This document shows positions 6,319-7,481 of a stretch of DNA of 7,481 bases, piece after piece. This DNA is from Trebonia sp. (GTDB taxonomy: Bacteria; Actinomycetota; Actinomycetes; Streptosporangiales; Streptosporangiaceae), in contig JASHPP010000099.1 of the NCBI GenBank assembly GCA_030038035.1, positions 1 to 7,481 on the forward strand, given 5' to 3'. Each line of letters begins with the position of its first letter. Position 1 is the first letter of the stretch. Below the pieces are notes generated by a model that worked only from the letters and a program-made list of their open reading frames with translations, was not told where the DNA came from and searched no databases. Position numbers and translations under genes: made by a program.

Positions 6319-7481
6319 GTGACCGGCACAGCGGAGCACGCCGCACTGGGCGCGGGAGTGCTGGTGATCGGCGGCGGCCTGGCCGGCGCCTGGGCCGCGC
6401 TTTCGGCCGCCGAGCAGGGCGCGGACGTGATCCTCGTCGACAAGGGCTACTGCGGGACCTCGGGGGTGACCGCCACCGCGGGCGTGGGGCACTGGTACCT
6501 GCCGCCGGCCGCCCGCGCCGCGGAGGTGGCCGCGCGCAGCAGCGCCGGAGGCGACCTGACCGATCCGGCGTGGATGTACCGGACGATGGAGGTGGCCTGG
6601 CAGCGGCTGCCCGAGATTGACAGGTACTACCCGTGGCCCGTCAGGGACGGGCAGCCCAACCGCGCCACCAGCGTCCGCGGTCCTGAGTACATGCGGCTGA
6701 TGCGCGGTCGCGTCCGCCGCGCGGGAGTGACGGTCCTCGACCACCACCCCGCGACGCAGCTGCTGCTGCACAGCGACGGGTCGGTGGCCGGCGCGGCAGG
6801 CATCCGGATGCAGGATGGCGGCGGCTGGACCTGCCGGGCGGCGGCGGTGATCCTCGCCACCGGCGGCACCGCGTTTCTCTCCCGGCTGCTCGGCGCGCAC
6901 AACAACACCGCCGATGGTCACCTGATGGCGGCCGAGGCGGGCGCGAAGTTCGGCGGGATGGAGTTCTCCTGCTACTACACCGTGTCGGCCGCGCACTCGA
7001 CGATGACGCGCTCGATCCCGTTCATGTACGGAACCTACCGGGACTGCGACGGCACCGAGCTCGCGTTCGACACCTACAAGTCCGGCATCCCGATGATCGC
7101 CAGGGCGCTGGCTCGCGGTCCGGTCACCGTGGTGCTCGACCGGATGCCGTCGCCGGCCAGGGAGAAGCTGCGGCACGTCCAGCCCAACTTCCTGCTCCCG
7201 CTGCTGCGCCGCGGAATCGACCCGTTCCGCGACCCGTTCCCCGTCACGCTGCGCGGGGAGGGAACCATCCGCGGCACCGGCGGCATCGCGCTCACCGGCG
7301 CGGACTGCCAGACCGGCGTGCCAGGACTGTTCGCGGCCGGCGACGTCGCCAGCCGCGAGCCGATCGTCGGTGCCAGCTCCGGTGGCGGCCAGCCCAACTC
7401 GGCCTGGTGTGTCGCCTCCGGCACCTGGTCCGGCCGGGCCGCCGCCCGGCGTGCGGCCAGCCAGCGCGGCATCCCGGCGGG
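6319..7481 (+). CDS. FAD-dependent oxidoreductase, fumarate reductase/succinate dehydrogenase flavoprotein superfamily (3'-truncated)
   Basis: The frame is open from GTG 6319 to the right edge (387 codons plus 2 bases, no stop), so the gene continues beyond the window. An N-terminal Rossmann FAD site reads VLVIGGGLAGAWAA (residues 14-27), with the acidic residue ending beta-2 in ILVDKG (D41). The second FAD-contact motifs are ILATGG (178-183) and GLFAAGD (336-342), followed by GASSGGGQPNSAW (351-363). HNNTADGHLMAAEAGA (194-209) matches the family's TGDG helix. No signal peptide or membrane segment is seen, so it is probably cytoplasmic. It lacks the HGANRLGG and HYTMGG landmarks of succinate dehydrogenase, fumarate reductase and aspartate oxidase. 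Nor is there a histidine at the usual covalent-FAD position, which reads GTSGVTATAG (46-55). Substrate and electron partner are therefore unknown; a downstream ferredoxin-like gene would be a plausible partner but is outside the window. It is divergent from the kinase gene across a 114-bp gap. Confidence 0.9.
   Translation, partial: MTGTAEHAALGAGVLVIGGGLAGAWAALSAAEQGADVILVDKGYCGTSGVTATAGVGHWYLPPAARAAEVAARSSAGGDLTDPAWMYRTMEVAWQRLPEIDRYYPWPVRDGQPNRATSVRGPEYMRLMRGRVRRAGVTVLDHHPATQLLLHSDGSVAGAAGIRMQDGGGWTCRAAAVILATGGTAFLSRLLGAHNNTADGHLMAAEAGAKFGGMEFSCYYTVSAAHSTMTRSIPFMYGTYRDCDGTELAFDTYKSGIPMIARALARGPVTVVLDRMPSPAREKLRHVQPNFLLPLLRRGIDPFRDPFPVTLRGEGTIRGTGGIALTGADCQTGVPGLFAAGDVASREPIVGASSGGGQPNSAWCVASGTWSGRAAARRAASQRGIPA

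Noticed and set aside
6214..7472. Minus-strand open frames opposite the flavoprotein gene
   Set aside because: The plus-strand frame has a strong ribosome site and FAD-binding motifs; the opposite frames have none.

Overview
The window is a high-GC stretch with strong G/C third-codon-position bias, GTG starts and translationally coupled genes, as expected of an actinobacterium. The order obg then proB supports this, because rplU-rpmA-obg-proB is a familiar actinobacterial arrangement. I cannot name a genus. Every gene call rests on reading motifs by eye; no database search was run.

Layout. (1) Positions 1-2509, plus strand: the 3' part of the obg/cgtA GTPase gene, whose start lies left of the window, and a complete glutamate 5-kinase gene, proB, whose start is coupled to the obg stop. 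(2) Positions 2533-6204, minus strand: a four-gene set in transcription order histidine kinase, LuxR/NarL-type response regulator, ABC ATPase, ABC-2-type permease. The kinase and regulator overlap by 10 nt, and the ATPase and permease overlap at their stop and start codons. The set runs convergent to proB with almost no gap. (3) Positions 6205-6318: a short divergent intergenic region with a conspicuous AT-rich core, a likely two-way promoter and operator region. (4) Positions 6319-7481, plus strand: the 5' part of an FAD-dependent oxidoreductase gene of the fumarate reductase/succinate dehydrogenase flavoprotein superfamily. It has a strong Shine-Dalgarno sequence and runs off the right edge without a stop.

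How the genes work together. Obg (ribosome assembly and stress GTPase) and ProB (first step of proline synthesis) are housekeeping genes. The minus-strand set looks like a self-contained envelope-sensing and export module: a membrane kinase phosphorylates the regulator, which probably controls the adjacent ABC exporter and perhaps its own promoter. The flavoprotein is divergent from the kinase and may share control elements with it, but its substrate is unknown.

Main oddities. The permease reading frame appears to be broken near its 3' end by one extra base in a four-base C run at 2590-2593. Removing that base restores a last membrane helix and a typical family C-terminus ending at 2533. The flavoprotein lacks the landmark residues of succinate dehydrogenase, fumarate reductase and aspartate oxidase, so a name taken from those enzymes would mislead. 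No RNA genes, CRISPR arrays, insertion sequences or convincing intrinsic terminators were seen.
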